Shown here piece by piece: positions 33,808-42,323 of a DNA stretch of 64,000 nucleotides (positions are counted from its first letter, which is position 1; each line of letters opens with the position of its first letter). The notes under the pieces were generated by a model that saw only the letters and a list, made by a program, of their open reading frames with translations, made no database searches and was not told the origin of the DNA. The translations under genes were made by a program, and so were the position numbers. The DNA is from CAZUDO01 sp964618895 (lineage in GTDB: Bacteria; Desulfobacterota; Binatia; DP-6). The stretch spans positions 1 through 64,000 of the forward strand of contig CAZUDO010000072.1 in assembly GCA_964618895.1 (NCBI GenBank), in the 5' to 3' direction.

Positions 33808-34551
33808 TCACGCGAGCCCGCGCCAGGCACGCGCGCCCAGGACGCGCAACGCGACGAACAGGAAGAAGCCCGCGAACGCCACCAGGTAGACCACGTCGCG
33901 ACTGTCGATCATGCCCTGCGCGAAGCCGTAAAAGTGGTCGAAGAGCGAGAGCTGGAGGAGGAGCGGCGCGATGCGCGCGTCGATGGCCGCTTCGTTCCAG
34001 GTCACGAACCAGGAGAAGACCAGCACCCCGTAGGTGAGCATCGCGCTCACCACCTGGTTCTCGGTCATGGTGGAGGCGGCGATCCCGCAGGCGATGAACG
34101 CGGCGCCGAGGAGCACCATGCCGACGTACCCGGCGACCACGGGCGTGAGCGCGAACGGGTGCATGGCGTACAAGATCGCGGGGCCGACCAGCGTGAGCCC
34201 GAGCGTCGCCAGGTAGACGATCAGCGCGGCCAGGAACTTGCCGGCCAGCACCTCGCGGTCACGCACGGGGAACGTCCACAGGAGTTCCAGCGTGCCGAGC
34301 TTCCGCTCCTCGGCGAACAGCCGCATGGTGAGAACGGGAAGCACGAGGAGCGCCACCAGGCGGAGATCGAGGAACACGTATCGCCACAGGCCGAGGGCCT
34401 GATTCGCGCCGCCCACGAGCACGAAGAGCACCAGGTCGCTGTAGAAGAAATAGCCGCTCAGGCCGAGGAAGATCGCGGCCAGGACATAGGCCTGCGGGCC
34501 CCCGCACATGGCTGCCAGCTCGCGCCGGCAGACGAGTCCCGCCTTTCTCAT
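33808..34551 (-). CDS. GldF-like ABC-2 family permease
   Basis: The product is 247 residues with six hydrophobic helices. The first loop carries MRLFAEERKLGTLELLWTFP, the conserved ABC-2 motif (M-R-x-x-x-E-E-x-x-x-G-T-x-E), followed by VRDREVLAGKFLAALIVYLA. This is the one-ATPase, one-permease exporter type. The ATG overlaps the ATPase stop by 4 nt. It should form the membrane pore with the ATPase and the GldG-like and DUF4340 subunits. Confidence 0.85.
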   Translation of the reverse strand: MRKAGLVCRRELAAMCGGPQAYVLAAIFLGLSGYFFYSDLVLFVLVGGANQALGLWRYVFLDLRLVALLVLPVLTMRLFAEERKLGTLELLWTFPVRDREVLAGKFLAALIVYLATLGLTLVGPAILYAMHPFALTPVVAGYVGMVLLGAAFIACGIAASTMTENQVVSAMLTYGVLVFSWFVTWNEAAIDARIAPLLLQLSLFDHFYGFAQGMIDSRDVVYLVAFAGFFLFVALRVLGARAWRGLA

Positions 34552-35495
34552 GCCGTGTGCTGCGCTTCGCGGCCGACCAGGGTGAGGAACGCCTCTTCGA
34601 GGGAGGTCTCGACGGGGATGAGGGCCAGCAGCTCCCACCCGTGCGACAGGACCCTGGCGGCCAGGGCGGGGCGCACGTCCACGGCGGGCTCGATCTCGAC
34701 CCGGCAGCGGGCGTGCCCGGCCATGGCGGGCAATCCCTGGACCGCCCGCACGCCGGGCACGGCCGCCAGGACCGTCCGCAGCGCGTCGGCCGGCGCGACT
34801 GCTTCGACGTCCACTCGCGAGGCCGGGCGCAGACGGCGGGCGAGGTGGGCCGGGGACTCCGCCGCCAGGACCCGTCCGCGGAAGAGGATCACGACCCGGT
34901 CGGAGATGGTCTCCACCTCGGCGAGGGCGTGGCTCGAGACCAGCACGGCGCGCTCGGTGCCGAGGGCGCGGATGAGGCGCCGGGTGTCGGCGCTCTGCTC
35001 GGGATCGAGCCCCGCCGTGGGTTCGTCGAGCAGCAGCACCGGCGGATCGCCCACCAACGCGATCGCGATGCCGACCCGTTGGCGGAAGCCCTTGGAGAGC
35101 GCGCCGATGCGACGACGGCGCACGGTAGCGAGCCCGGCGCGCTCGACCGCGAGCTCGACCGCGGCACGCTGGCGCGGGCCGGCGAGATCGCGCATGGCGG
35201 CGGCGAAGGTGAGCTGCCCCTGGACCGTCATCTCGTCGTAGAGCGCGGGACGTTCGGGGGCGTAGCCTACTCGGCGCCGGGCGGCGAGGGGGGTGCGTAC
35301 GACGTCGCACCCGTCGAGGAAAGCCTGCCCGCTGGAGGGCGGAAAGACCCCCGCCAGGATGCGCAGCGTCGTCGTTTTCCCGGCTCCGTTGGGCCCGAGG
35401 AACCCGACCACCTCCCCACGATCGACGCGTAGCGAGACCTCCTCGATCGCAGTCCGGGCGCCGAAGCGCTTGCTCAGCTGCTTGGCAACGATCAC
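34548..35495 (-). CDS. ABC-2 type exporter ATPase
   Basis: The product is 315 residues from a GTG that overlaps the RND stop (GTGA). It has Walker A GFLGPNGAGKTTTLRILAGV, the signature IGALSKGFRQRVGIAIALVG, Walker B PVLLLDEPTAGLDPEQ and a switch His in LVSSHALAEVE. The C-terminal 90 residues form an accessory domain usual in NatA/GldA-type ATPases. Note the signature is LSKGFRQR rather than LSGGQ, as is common for this subfamily. It powers the neighbouring ABC-2 permease. Confidence 0.87.
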   Translation of the reverse strand: MIVAKQLSKRFGARTAIEEVSLRVDRGEVVGFLGPNGAGKTTTLRILAGVFPPSSGQAFLDGCDVVRTPLAARRRVGYAPERPALYDEMTVQGQLTFAAAMRDLAGPRQRAAVELAVERAGLATVRRRRIGALSKGFRQRVGIAIALVGDPPVLLLDEPTAGLDPEQSADTRRLIRALGTERAVLVSSHALAEVETISDRVVILFRGRVLAAESPAHLARRLRPASRVDVEAVAPADALRTVLAAVPGVRAVQGLPAMAGHARCRVEIEPAVDVRPALAARVLSHGWELLALIPVETSLEEAFLTLVGREAQHTA

Positions 35496-38044
35496 CCGAC
35501 GGCCAGTCGCGGAGGTTCCTGCTCCGCCGGCCGGCGGCGGTTCACCAGGAACCCCGGCCGGAGCACCTTGATCCAGGCGGGCACGATGACGAGGCCGCCG
35601 AAGGTGTTGAACACCATCAGGAGCGTGAGCAGGAAGCCCATCTCGGCCTGGAACTTGAGATCGGAGAACCACCAGAAGATCGCCCCGGCGATCATCGTGC
35701 TGGCGGTGAAGATGATCGCCTTGCCGGTGGTGGCGGTCGCCCCGTCGACCGCCTCTTCCAGGCCGTGGCCTTCGTCCACCAGGTCGATCATGCGGCTGAA
35801 GTGGTAGATGCCGTAGTCCACCCCGACACCCGCGCCGACGGCAGCAACCGGCAGCGAGTTCACGTTCAGGTCGATGTGCATGAGGTACATGAACGCTTCG
35901 GTCGCCACCTGCGCCATCAACACGGGGATCATGAGGATGATGGTTCCCGTGAGAGTGCCGTAGGTGATGAAGAGGAAGAACGCCACGCCCACCATGACGA
36001 GGGAGAGCGTCGTCCAGTACGAGTCCTCGACGGCTTCGTTTACGGCGGCCAGCACGCCGAACAACCCGCCGGCAAGCAGGAACTTGACCTTGCCGTCTTC
36101 TTGATCCGCGGCCCACTCCTTCGCCGAGTCGATCGCGTTCATGATGATGTCGTGCGAGTAACCGTGGAAGAGCGTCACCACCGTGCCGTAGCGGGCGTCG
36201 GTAGACAGGAACCGGTCGAGGTCGCCTGCCTGGCCCGACTGCGTGAACTGGTAGAACAGCTCGGCGATGTACTTCTGTTTGTCCGGAACGAACGCCCACT
36301 TGGGCTCGCCCTCGTGGAACAGGCGCGAGAGCTGTTTCACGATGTCGATCACCGTGACCGAGGCGCCGGCGCCGTCCACCGCCTCCATGTGATCCGCCAG
36401 CTCCTCCATCGCGGTGAGCGGCGCCACGTCCTTCATGCCGTCGACCTTGCCCGTGTCGGCGATCACCACCAGCTGACTGGCGCCGAGGAACTTCTCGTTC
36501 AACTTCGCATAGGCGATGTTGTACGGGTGGTGGGGGAAGAGGAGGGCGGCGCCGGGGGTCATGTCGCCGACCTTCAGGTTGCGGCCGAGGTAGGGACAGA
36601 CGATGAAGACGACGATGGTGAACGCGATGCCCGCCCAGCGCCGCCATCCGGCGCTGGCCGCGATGATGGCGTCGGTCAGGCCCTGGTAGATCTGCTCGTG
36701 CCAGCGGTAGAGCGCGATGCCGATGAGCAGCATGATCACTACGCCGACGGCGTGGAGCAGGTCGTACGTCGCCACCAGGGCGACGCCTCCGAAGGCGAGC
36801 GCCGCGATCGCCAGTGACGTACGCCCCAGGGCCCGTGCCCATTTCGGGAAGGTGCTCGGCACGCCCGGCGGCTTGATCACCGAGAGGATGATCGGGTGCA
36901 GGGTGACGACGCTCACCAGGATCGAGAAGATCCAGAAACACGAGAACACGGCCACTTTCTGGATCAACGGAATGGGCGCCAGTGTGACCAGGAGGATGCC
37001 CGCGGCGTCGTTCAGGATGGAGGCGATCGCGGGCGGGAAGAGGTGGGAGTACGAGTCGAGGATGGCGCGGTGGCGGTCGTGGGTGCGGTGGTACTCCTCG
37101 TGGTAGCGGTCCATGGACTGCACCGAGTGGGAGAGGGCGCGCGCGGAGAGGAAGATGGGGACGACGAGGATGAGCGGGTCGAGGTTCAGGCCGAGCAGCG
37201 GCACGAGCCCGAGCGCCCAGATGCCGGAGAGGATGCCGGAGAAGATGGGAACCCAGATGCCGGTCCAGGTGCGGAAGTAGTTCCACAGGAGGAACGACAG
37301 CGCCGCCACGGTGATCACGAACACCTGCGCCACCTCGGGCGTGTAGCGTTGCACCGAGGTGTAGAGCCACGGGAAGCCGGTGATGTAGACGGTGTGGTTG
37401 TCGTCCTCGATCGTCCGCTTGAGCTCCATCATGCGGTCGTAGAGGTAGTGGAAGTCGAGCTCTTCCTCCCAGAACCCGGCGTGAATCAGCGCGGCGGTGT
37501 CGTCCTCGGCCACGTACAGGCCGCGGATGCCTTTGGTGGCGTAGACCGCGAACTTGACCCGCTCGGCGTCGGCCTGCGTCTGCGGGACGTTCGGGTAGTA
37601 CACCTCGCGGATCTGGATCATGCCGCTCGAGACGTTGATGCTCTTCATCTTGGCGTGGGCGATCGACAGGATCTGGTAGGGCACGACCCCGCGCGTCTCG
37701 ACGATCCACTTGGTGGCCTGGTCGAGCTTCTGCAGGGTCTTCGGATTGTAGATGTCGCCCTGCTTCACCTCGACGATGACGGTGAGCACGTTGGCGCTCC
37801 CGAACATGCGCCGGAACTCGTTGTAGATGTTGATGTACGGGTGCCCCTTGCGGATCGTGAACTCGCGGCCGAAGACGCTGATCTTGCTCTCGCTCGGGTA
37901 GAAGTCGAGGAACTGCGGAATCACCCGGATCAGCGTGCACTGGTAGGCGAAGAAGACCGTCAGGACGGCGATCACGGTGGTGACCGCGAGGCGATTGCGC
38001 AGGAGGAACCGGAGGTAGGCCTCGACCCAGCGCTTGGGAATCAT
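35492..38044 (-). CDS. RND-superfamily (MMPL/HAE3) exporter of the export cluster
   Basis: The product is 850 residues with the two-fold RND layout. The first helix is VTTVIAVLTVFFAYQCTLIR; the first helix bundle begins FVITVAALSFLLWNYFRTWT. In the second half AVGAGVGVDYGIYHFSRMID carries the coupling Asp/Tyr, followed by GATATTGKAIIFTASTMIAG. The periplasmic loops are large. The family is often fused by name to sterol-, hopanoid- or lipid-exporting RND proteins. It is translationally coupled at both ends: ATGA with the propeller gene and GTGA with the ATPase. Confidence 0.88.
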   Translation of the reverse strand: MIPKRWVEAYLRFLLRNRLAVTTVIAVLTVFFAYQCTLIRVIPQFLDFYPSESKISVFGREFTIRKGHPYINIYNEFRRMFGSANVLTVIVEVKQGDIYNPKTLQKLDQATKWIVETRGVVPYQILSIAHAKMKSINVSSGMIQIREVYYPNVPQTQADAERVKFAVYATKGIRGLYVAEDDTAALIHAGFWEEELDFHYLYDRMMELKRTIEDDNHTVYITGFPWLYTSVQRYTPEVAQVFVITVAALSFLLWNYFRTWTGIWVPIFSGILSGIWALGLVPLLGLNLDPLILVVPIFLSARALSHSVQSMDRYHEEYHRTHDRHRAILDSYSHLFPPAIASILNDAAGILLVTLAPIPLIQKVAVFSCFWIFSILVSVVTLHPIILSVIKPPGVPSTFPKWARALGRTSLAIAALAFGGVALVATYDLLHAVGVVIMLLIGIALYRWHEQIYQGLTDAIIAASAGWRRWAGIAFTIVVFIVCPYLGRNLKVGDMTPGAALLFPHHPYNIAYAKLNEKFLGASQLVVIADTGKVDGMKDVAPLTAMEELADHMEAVDGAGASVTVIDIVKQLSRLFHEGEPKWAFVPDKQKYIAELFYQFTQSGQAGDLDRFLSTDARYGTVVTLFHGYSHDIIMNAIDSAKEWAADQEDGKVKFLLAGGLFGVLAAVNEAVEDSYWTTLSLVMVGVAFFLFITYGTLTGTIILMIPVLMAQVATEAFMYLMHIDLNVNSLPVAAVGAGVGVDYGIYHFSRMIDLVDEGHGLEEAVDGATATTGKAIIFTASTMIAGAIFWWFSDLKFQAEMGFLLTLLMVFNTFGGLVIVPAWIKVLRPGFLVNRRRPAEQEPPRLAVG

Positions 38045-39069
38045 AGGGCGCTTCCTTTCGTCGACCCTTCCAGCTGGCGGTACTGCGCGCCGTCGATGCG
38101 ATAGACGAGCCCTTCGGCGCCGACCGCGAGGCCGCCCCCGCCGGGGGACAGGCCCAGCGCCCGGATCCAATTCGCGGCGAGTGCGATGGGCGTGGGCTCG
38201 ACGGACCATGAGCGCCCGCCGTCGACGCTCTTCAGGAGCGTACCCGAGCTGCCCACCATCCACCCAACGGTGCCGCGCACCATCACGTCGTACAGGAGGC
38301 GCTGGCCGACGGGAGCGGCCTGCGTCATCCAGGTGGCACCGCCGTCTTCCGTGTAGAGGATGACGGAATCGAGACCGACCGCCCAACCCCGGCGGGCGTC
38401 GGCGAAAAACGCGCCGAAGAGCGTGGTCTCGACCGGGCTGTGCTGCTGTCGGAACGTGCGGCCGCCGTCGTCGCTGGTCATGATGATCCCGAACTCACCC
38501 ACGACCCACATGTGGTCGGCGTCCGCGTACGTGACGGCGTAGAGGTTGACGTCCCCCGGATCCACGCCGGTATCGATGGCGCTCTCCGGCAGCTGGATCT
38601 GGGGAGGAATCTGCATCGCCTTCCACTGCTGGCCACCGTCCTCGGTGTGGATCATGGCGCCGAAGTCGCCGACCCCGTGGCCGCGGTCGCGATTCGGGAA
38701 CTGCAAACTGAAGATGTGGCGGTTTGCCCCGGTGCTGGCGGCGTTCCAGGTAGCCCCCCCATCGGTGGTGCCGAACACGATCCCTTCTTTGCCCGCCACC
38801 CAGGCAGTGCGCGCGTCGACGCAGCTGACCGTGAAGAAGGGGCGCTTGGTGCCGGCGTCCTGTCGATCCCAGGTGGCGCCGCCGTCGGCGGTGTGGAAGA
38901 TGCGCCCGAGCTCGCCCACCATCCACCCCTCACGGTCGTTGACGAAGCACGTCCCGAAGAGGCTCTGGCGGACCTCCCGGAGCGAGACGGGGGCGGCCAG
39001 GGTGGGGCGGGCGAGGGCAGCCGCGAGGCCGGTCACGACGACGAGGAAACGGAGGATGATGTGGGTCAT
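38041..39069 (-). CDS. YCF48/BNR-repeat beta-propeller, exported
   Basis: The product is 342 residues with a signal peptide (FLVVVTGLAAALARPTLAAP). At least six repeats of the x-x-D-G-G-x-x-W type occur: HTADGGATWDR, GTTDGGATWNA, HTEDGGQQWKA, TSDDGGRTFRQ, YTEDGGATWMT and KSVDGGRSWSV, each preceded by a G-W-x-V-G strand. This is the sialidase-like propeller of the photosystem II assembly factor YCF48/HCF136 family. In heterotrophs with DUF1302/DUF1329/RND clusters it is probably a periplasmic scaffold; a photosynthetic role is not implied. Confidence 0.87.
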   Translation of the reverse strand: MTHIILRFLVVVTGLAAALARPTLAAPVSLREVRQSLFGTCFVNDREGWMVGELGRIFHTADGGATWDRQDAGTKRPFFTVSCVDARTAWVAGKEGIVFGTTDGGATWNAASTGANRHIFSLQFPNRDRGHGVGDFGAMIHTEDGGQQWKAMQIPPQIQLPESAIDTGVDPGDVNLYAVTYADADHMWVVGEFGIIMTSDDGGRTFRQQHSPVETTLFGAFFADARRGWAVGLDSVILYTEDGGATWMTQAAPVGQRLLYDVMVRGTVGWMVGSSGTLLKSVDGGRSWSVEPTPIALAANWIRALGLSPGGGGLAVGAEGLVYRIDGAQYRQLEGSTKGSAL

Positions 39070-39225
39070 GCGGACACTCTCCGACGCGAGCCGGAGGTCA
39101 GGCTCGCCACGATGGCGGTGCGTGAGCGCACATTCACTCGCGGCGTTTAGCCGGGTCGCGATTTGCGTGTCAATGCCGCGCTCCATGCACGCGTGCACGT
39201 TGCGCGGCAGGGTGGTCGGGGGTGC

Positions 39226-41007
39226 CTAGAAGACGAACTCGACCTGGAACCGGACGTTGTCGCGATCGCGGAGCGCGGCGAGCTGGCCACTCCCGATCCC
39301 GCCGGTGATGAAGCTGTAGTCGAAGAGGAACCGGAACGGGTCGCGGACCAGCTGCACGCCCGGCTGGACGACCCAGGCCCCCTGCCAGTCGTAGAACATG
39401 CCGAGCGACGGGACGATGCGCCCACCGGCATAGGCGGTGGTGATCAGGAGCGTATGGAGGATCTGGTCGTTGGGGTTGTGGATGAGGCGCGGCTGCAGGA
39501 GGCACTGCCGGCCCTTCTGTTGCTTGCACAGGCTGCGCAGGAAGGCGGGGATCACGCCGACCTGTTTGTTGCTGATCTCGTAGTTGTACACCGGCACGGG
39601 GAGCACGGTGTCGTCCGGCGCGTCGAACATGTGCTTGTAGAACACCTGGGTGGAGATGAAGAAGCTCTGCTGCGGATTCAGGAAGCGGATGAAGCGGTTG
39701 GTGTCCAGGCCGAGCGCGTAGCTGAGCGTGTTGCGTTGCAGGAGCGAGCCCTGGATCGGCTTCGAGTTGTTGAGGAAGTTGGGGTACGAAAACGGGTTCA
39801 GCCCGCCTTCCAGGTTGCTGTGCGAGATGCCCTGTCCCTGACGGTTGAGCGGCTCGTTGGCGAAGTAGGCCAGCTCCGAACGCACGATCGAGTACCAGCT
39901 GGTGAGGGGGAAGGTGACCGAGGCGCCCGTGATCGGTGTACGCGGCGTCCGTTGTTCGGCCAGGATCTCGTGCTGGTAGCCCGGGAGGCCCGTGGGGATG
40001 GTGAAGACCACCCCTGGGGTGTCGAGGTAGGTCCAGTACTGGGCCAGGGTGAAGGTGGCGTCGAGCGCGTTGAAGACGAAGCGACCGCCAAACCGGATGT
40101 CCTCCGAATTGGGCTTCTTCACCACCGTCCGGATGGCCGGGTTGGGGTAGCCGAGCCCGCCGGGCTCCCACGGCGACCCGGGGGGGATGCCGGGCAGGTT
40201 CCCGATGGGGGTCGACTCGGCGGCGAAGGCCTCGACGAAGGCGTCGTTGAGCGGGCCGATCGACGCGAAGTGGTAGTTCGCGCGCACCATGTTGATCGGC
40301 ACCCGCCGCTCGTCGAGGGCGAGCAGGAAGCCCCCGAAGCCGTTGTCGAGCGGGTTGATGTTGTCGAGCAGGCGGAACACGTCGGTCTCGCCCCAGGCGA
40401 GGACCTGACGGCCCACGCGTAGGAAGACGGGCCCCTTCTCGACGTCGAGGTAGGCGGTGAACAGACGGTTGCGGATGCGGGCGACGCGATTGAGACGAGC
40501 GGCGCGCTCCTTGGCGAGCCCGTAGGGGATGTCCCCGCTCGCGAGAGGAGGGCCGCCGGCGGGATTGGGAACGGTCACGATGTCCGTCTGCGTGCGCAGC
40601 GTGGTCTGGAGCGAGTGGCGGAACTCGTCGGGACCGTAGTCGTAGATGCCCTCCCACTCGCCGCGGTACTGGACGCTGTACTTGAGCTTGTCGGGGTTGA
40701 ACCAGCCGAGCAACCACGCGAACCCGGTGCCGGTGGTGGCGATCCGCTTGATGTCGTGGTCGAGCTTGAGCTCCAGGAAGTAGCGGCTCTGGCGCACGTG
40801 CCCGGCACCGGAATTCGGGAACACGAGTGGGTTGTCGGTGCTGCCCATCGCCTCGGTGCCTACCCGGGCCGCCGTGTAGGCGCGCATCCCGAGGCGCATC
40901 TCGCCGCGGTCGTCGAGCGTGATCGCCCATCCGCGCGCGGGCAGGAGCAGCCTGCCGAGCAGCAGGGCCGCAAGCCCGAAGGAACCTCGCCACGTCGCCG
41001 TCGTCAT
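39226..41007 (-). CDS. DUF1302 family outer-membrane protein, first gene of the export cluster
   Basis: The product is 593 residues with a signal peptide (FGLAALLLGRLLLPARGWAI). The mature start LDDRGEMRLGMRAYTAARVG and the later FLRVGRQVLAWGETDVFRLL and DNINPLDNGFGG are DUF1302 hallmarks. The C-terminus alternates strands and ends with Phe (RFQVEFVF), the signature recognised by the BAM machine. It should form a barrel giving passage through the outer membrane. A GGGGAGGT ribosome site precedes the ATG and a strong sigma70 promoter lies about 75 nt upstream. Confidence 0.85.
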   Translation of the reverse strand: MTTATWRGSFGLAALLLGRLLLPARGWAITLDDRGEMRLGMRAYTAARVGTEAMGSTDNPLVFPNSGAGHVRQSRYFLELKLDHDIKRIATTGTGFAWLLGWFNPDKLKYSVQYRGEWEGIYDYGPDEFRHSLQTTLRTQTDIVTVPNPAGGPPLASGDIPYGLAKERAARLNRVARIRNRLFTAYLDVEKGPVFLRVGRQVLAWGETDVFRLLDNINPLDNGFGGFLLALDERRVPINMVRANYHFASIGPLNDAFVEAFAAESTPIGNLPGIPPGSPWEPGGLGYPNPAIRTVVKKPNSEDIRFGGRFVFNALDATFTLAQYWTYLDTPGVVFTIPTGLPGYQHEILAEQRTPRTPITGASVTFPLTSWYSIVRSELAYFANEPLNRQGQGISHSNLEGGLNPFSYPNFLNNSKPIQGSLLQRNTLSYALGLDTNRFIRFLNPQQSFFISTQVFYKHMFDAPDDTVLPVPVYNYEISNKQVGVIPAFLRSLCKQQKGRQCLLQPRLIHNPNDQILHTLLITTAYAGGRIVPSLGMFYDWQGAWVVQPGVQLVRDPFRFLFDYSFITGGIGSGQLAALRDRDNVRFQVEFVF

Positions 41008-41061
41008 CTGGACCTCCCCACAGGTCGCGCGGCACGGAGCCGCCGTCAGCGAGCGCACACG

Positions 41062-41118
41062 CTTTACAAGTGTAGAGTGGGCGGGGCGCTTATAAGAAAG
41101 GGCTTCTCTCGGTGTCAA
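41062..41118 (-). promoter_or_regulatory. Promoter and dyad operator of the eight-gene export cluster
   Basis: On the minus strand TTGACA (41118-41113), 18 nt and TATAAG (41094-41089). Transcription should begin near 41082. Just inside the transcript a 7-bp dyad with a 2-nt centre, CTTTACA and TGTAGAG on the plus strand (41062-41077, one wobble), is placed where a TetR- or GntR-like repressor would block initiation. The leader is about 75 nt. Confidence 0.65.
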
Positions 41119-41120
41119 GG

Positions 41121-41630
41121 TCACGCTGCGCTGCGCCGTTGGTACTCGGCCAGCGCGGCCAGGCCATCGGGGCAGAACCGGGCGACCCCGGCGCGCCGGA
41201 GCACCGCGTCAACGGCCAGGAATTCTCCCCGCACCACCTCCTCGGGCTGCAGCCGGAACGGTCCGTCATGGACCGCCCAGTAGACCATGCCGTGGACGAT
41301 GGTGGCCGGGTCGGCGTAGCGCAGCGGGAAGAGTCGGACGAGGGCCAGGTCGACGCCCAGCTCCTCGCCCCCTTCACGCCGGGCGCCGTCGTCGAAATCC
41401 TCGCCGGCGGCCAGGACGCCACCGATGGCTACGTCCCAGTGGGACGGGAAGACGTCCTTGGTGGCGGTGCGCAGGTGGACGAACAGCTCGCCGCGGGTGT
41501 CGAACACCAGGATGTAGGTCGAGCGGTGGGGCAAGCGTCGGGCGCGCATCTCGCGACGGGTGACGGTGCCGACCGTGCGGCCGTCGTCGTCGACCACGTC
41601 GACCAGCTCGTCGCCCGGCAGGGCGCTCAT
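41121..41630 (-). CDS. Nudix hydrolase
   Basis: The product is 169 residues. The Nudix box runs GGVLAAGEDFDDGARREGGE followed by ELGVD: the G-x5-E-x7-R-E-x-x-E-E-x-G residues are all present, though a Gly stands where a hydrophobic residue is usual after R-E. The N-terminal DDDGRTVGTVTRREMRARRL and HRSTYILVFDTRGELFVHLR resemble YfcD/IPP-isomerase-like Nudix proteins. Substrate unknown. The ATG overlaps the mobA stop by 4 nt. Confidence 0.85.
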   Translation of the reverse strand: MSALPGDELVDVVDDDGRTVGTVTRREMRARRLPHRSTYILVFDTRGELFVHLRTATKDVFPSHWDVAIGGVLAAGEDFDDGARREGGEELGVDLALVRLFPLRYADPATIVHGMVYWAVHDGPFRLQPEEVVRGEFLAVDAVLRRAGVARFCPDGLAALAEYQRRSAA

Positions 41631-42232
41631 TGGTCCTCGAAACGTCCCCCGACGGCAGCGAGCTCCTCGGGCGTGTTCACGTTGGTGAGGCTGTCGGCGG
41701 CCCCGCCCACACGGGCGAGCTCGTCGTCGCCCACGTAGTCGACACGTACCAGGGCGAGGAAGTCCCGGAGCGGAAGGCGGCCCGCGCGCAGGCAGGTCTC
41801 CATCTGGTCGAGACAGGAGCGTGCGTACACGGCGTGTAGTGGCTCCACGTCGCCGCCCCAGCGCGGCACGATGGCATCGGCCGTGCCGATGCGTGCGACC
41901 AGGAAGCGGATCACGTCGGTGGCGAGACGCGGCATGTCGCAGGCCGCCACGAACGCGTGCGGGTGGCGGCTGGCGAGCAGGGCGGCGTGGATGCCGGCCA
42001 GCGGGCCGCTACCCGGAAAGCGGTCGGCGACGATCTCGACGTCGAGCCCCCGGAAGGGCTCGGGCCGGTTGGTCGCCACCAGCACCTGCGGGAAGAGCGC
42101 GTGGAAGAGACGCACCGTACGCACGGCGATCGGCTCCCCGCCCACGGCTGCGAACGCCTTGTCCCGCCCGCCCATGCGCGAGGCCCGCCCGCCGGCCACG
42201 ATGACGCCCGCCACGGGCACGCGGGCCGCCAT
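41627..42232 (-). CDS. mobA: Molybdenum cofactor guanylyltransferase
   Basis: The product is 201 residues. It begins VAGVIVAGGRASRMGGRDKA, the nucleotide-binding loop of MobA, with later GPLAGIHAAL and FVAACDMPRLATDVIRFLV, where the Asp binds Mg. MobA joins GMP to molybdopterin to form the bis-MGD or MGD cofactor. No molybdoenzyme is encoded in the window. It is the first gene of a two-gene unit with the Nudix hydrolase and appears to have a leaderless promoter. Confidence 0.85.
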   Translation of the reverse strand: MAARVPVAGVIVAGGRASRMGGRDKAFAAVGGEPIAVRTVRLFHALFPQVLVATNRPEPFRGLDVEIVADRFPGSGPLAGIHAALLASRHPHAFVAACDMPRLATDVIRFLVARIGTADAIVPRWGGDVEPLHAVYARSCLDQMETCLRAGRLPLRDFLALVRVDYVGDDELARVGGAADSLTNVNTPEELAAVGGRFEDQ

Positions 42233-42240
42233 GCCCGGGA

Positions 42241-42268
42241 CTGATACCGCTCCGGGTCACGGTGTCAA
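42241..42268 (-). promoter_or_regulatory. mobA promoter, leaderless transcript predicted
   Basis: On the minus strand TTGACA (42268-42263), 16 nt and TATCAG (42246-42241). Only 8 nt separate the -10 from the ATG at 42232, so initiation falls at or within 2 nt of the start codon. No Shine-Dalgarno site is present. Confidence 0.5.
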
Positions 42269-42323
42269 CGGGCGCGTTGACAGCGTGACGGGGCCGGAGC
42301 AAGAGTCCGCACGGCGGACGCGC

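Noticed and set aside
34548..37940. A continuous minus-strand frame of over 1100 codons suggesting an RND-ABC fusion protein
   Set aside because: The upstream part is out of frame with the real RND gene; only the last 315 codons, after the GTG at 35495, are ATPase. The rest is low-complexity shadow translation.
38041..39069. YCF48 homolog as evidence of photosynthesis
   Set aside because: No photosystem genes are present, and YCF48-like propellers are common beside RND/DUF1302 genes in heterotrophs.
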